The translations under genes were made by a program, and so were the position numbers. The notes below the pieces were generated by a model, which had not been told where the DNA came from, ran no database searches, and was given only the letters and a program-made list of their open reading frames with translations. Positions 7,651-8,692 of a stretch of 8,692 nt of DNA are shown one piece after another. The number at the start of each line of letters is the position of its first letter. The first letter of the stretch is position 1. This DNA comes from an uncultured Actinomycetes bacterium (GTDB lineage Bacteria > Actinomycetota > Acidimicrobiia > Acidimicrobiales > RAAP-2): the NCBI GenBank assembly GCA_903826715.1, contig CAIKFN010000082.1:1-8692 (forward strand). The letters run 5' to 3'.

Positions 7651-8219
7651 TTACGCCTCAATAACTGCAACGCTTCTCGAAGTGCGGTTGCTTCATCATC
7701 AGGTAAATCAACACCTTCGAGTGCAAGTCGAATTTCTTGTGGGTTGTAGCCAAGTCCACGAAGTGCATCTTCAATGGCTGTTGTTTTTGCAGAGAGGTTT
7801 GCGGCTGGTTCGTAATTCGAGGTGGAAAAGACTTTCCCCTTCAGCTCTAAAACAATCCGGCTGGCAGTCTTTGGACCAATGCCTGGAATTTGAGAAATGC
7901 GCTTTGTGTCACCTGCTTCTATTGCGCCAGCAATATCATCAGTATTCATAGTCCTCAGTGCAGCAAGCGCCGTTGACGGACCTACTCCAGGCGTCACCAG
8001 TAGCAACTCAAAGAATTCACGGTCAGAGAATGATTTGAATCCATACAGAATGATCGCGTCATCTCTCACGACGGTATAAATAAACAGTTCGAGAGATTGG
8101 CCAACGACAAAGTCTTCGCCAACTGCAACATGAACCTTGTAACCAACGCCATGAACGTCAAGAACAATGGTTCCGTTGTTCTGATGATGCAGAACGTGAC
8201 CAGACAGCCAACCAATCAT
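7647..8219 (-). CDS. ruvA: Holliday junction branch migration protein RuvA
   Basis: RuvA binds the four-way Holliday junction as a tetramer and loads RuvB. The 190-residue product shows the three expected parts. An N-terminal OB-fold (about 1-63) begins MIGWLSG and includes VHGVGYKVHV. It keeps the acidic pin (VVRDDAIILYGF, D53 and D54) that separates strands at the crossover. Two helix-hairpin-helix motifs follow, TPGVGPSTALAAL (76-88) and IPGIGPKTASRIVLELKGK (111-129). After a flexible linker (about 130-143) comes a C-terminal RuvB-binding helical domain (about 145-190) containing DALRGLGYNPQEI (151-163). Both ends use 4-base ATGA overlaps, with ruvC upstream and ruvB downstream. No good ribosome site precedes the ATG, which again points to coupled translation. 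Confidence 0.97.
   Translation of the reverse strand: MIGWLSGHVLHHQNNGTIVLDVHGVGYKVHVAVGEDFVVGQSLELFIYTVVRDDAIILYGFKSFSDREFFELLLVTPGVGPSTALAALRTMNTDDIAGAIEAGDTKRISQIPGIGPKTASRIVLELKGKVFSTSNYEPAANLSAKTTAIEDALRGLGYNPQEIRLALEGVDLPDDEATALREALQLLRRK
7656..7659 (-). promoter_or_regulatory. Ribosome binding site of ruvB
   Basis: GAGG on the minus strand, five bases before the ruvB ATG and inside the last codons of ruvA. It is moderate in strength and supports the start at 7650. Confidence 0.6.
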
Positions 8220-8692
8220 GAATTGCTCACATTCAAGTAGCGCTGTTCCGTTCGAACAATCATGAAGTACGTAATTGCGAGCGCAAGTGCATCAGCTGCG
8301 TCAGCGGGCTTTGGGATTTCTGCAAGACCGCAAAGTTTCGCTACCATTTCTTGAACCTGAAGTTTTCCTGCAGCGCCATAACCAGTTACAGCTAGTTTTA
8401 CTTCTTGTGCGGTGAACTGTCGAACTGGAATGTCAATCGCACCAGCGAGCGCAACCGCTACGCCACTCGCCTGCGCCACGGGAATCGCGGTTTTCGCGTT
8501 TCGCTGATAAAAAACACGTTCAACAACAACGGCATCAGGCTTTGTTTCATTCATGAGGTCTCGTAGCTCTACGAGAAGTTGACTAAGGCGCTTTTCGACT
8601 GGAGTTGCGGGGTCGGTTTCGACGACGCCGGCTTTGATTGCACGGAAAGATTCGAGTCCATCAAAGGATCCTTCGACCAGGCCGTAGCCACA
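8216..8692 (-). CDS. ruvC: Crossover junction endodeoxyribonuclease RuvC, 5' end missing (window edge)
   Basis: RuvC is the dimeric, metal-dependent nuclease that cuts Holliday junctions symmetrically after RuvAB branch migration. The frame is open to the window edge and gives 158 residues. The first visible residues, CGYGLVEG, correspond to the segment that normally follows the start M-x-x-L-G-I-D-P-G-x-x-x, so about a dozen residues including the first catalytic Asp lie outside. Within the fragment, VVVERVF (55-61) carries the second catalytic acid (E58) and KPADAADALALAI carries the remaining pair (D131 and D134), with the family spacing. QFTAQEVKLAVTGYGAAGK matches the central region. The first internal ATG (8554) is not the start, because conserved RuvC sequence continues upstream of it. 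The TGA overlaps the ruvA ATG as ATGA. An intact gene in the genome is very likely. Confidence 0.95.
   Translation of the reverse strand, partial: CGYGLVEGSFDGLESFRAIKAGVVETDPATPVEKRLSQLLVELRDLMNETKPDAVVVERVFYQRNAKTAIPVAQASGVAVALAGAIDIPVRQFTAQEVKLAVTGYGAAGKLQVQEMVAKLCGLAEIPKPADAADALALAITYFMIVRTEQRYLNVSNS

Noticed and set aside
7634..7951. 105-codon plus-strand open frame opposite ruvA/ruvB
   Set aside because: It is antisense to two intact conserved genes, has no plausible domain, and spans the ruvA-ruvB junction. It looks like a shadow frame.
8216..8554. ruvC starting at the ATG at 8554 (112 residues)
   Set aside because: The same frame continues without a stop to 8692 and encodes conserved RuvC sequence (CGYG and following), so the Met is internal and the gene is cut by the window edge.

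Overview
The window is a tightly packed block of conserved bacterial housekeeping genes, all on the minus strand. In the direction of transcription (right to left) the order is ruvC (5' end cut off by the window edge), ruvA, ruvB, yajC, secD, secF, rel, hisS and aspS (only the first 32 codons are present). No RNA gene, mobile element, CRISPR array, prophage or horizontally acquired cargo could be recognised. No stretch over 60 bases lies outside a gene.

The gene order and protein signatures suggest an actinobacterium (Actinomycetota). These include the ruvCAB-yajC-secDF-rel-hisS-aspS order, a Rel synthetase loop reading PKFNLYQSLHTT, a SecD motif VDSYIVYFERLKDE and a RuvB N-terminus with ERQVEVSLRP. 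Sampled lines give roughly 42-53% G+C, low for that phylum. With the overlapping genes, this would fit a compact-genome aquatic lineage such as freshwater or marine Acidimicrobiia or Nanopelagicales. That placement is an inference and the exact group is undecided.

Layout: positions 8692-7647 hold ruvC and ruvA, and 7650-6610 ruvB, the Holliday-junction resolvase and branch-migration set, joined by 4-base ATGA stop/start overlaps. After a 54-base gap come yajC (6555-6232), secD (6229-4706) and secF (4713-3604), the accessory membrane complex that assists SecYEG protein export. Twenty bases further on is the bifunctional (p)ppGpp enzyme Rel (3583-1373). It overlaps hisS (1376-105) by ATGA, and aspS starts 7 bases after hisS.

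The genes serve recombinational repair, protein export, the stringent response and tRNA charging. Nothing in the sequence suggests they form one biochemical pathway. The link is co-transcription, with translational coupling at most junctions. Start sites were revised from the longest open frame for secF (ATG at 4713), yajC (ATG at 6555) and ruvC (open to the window edge). Nothing convincing as a novel system was found. The findings are mostly structural details, lineage clues and differences from the textbook actinobacterial gene order.
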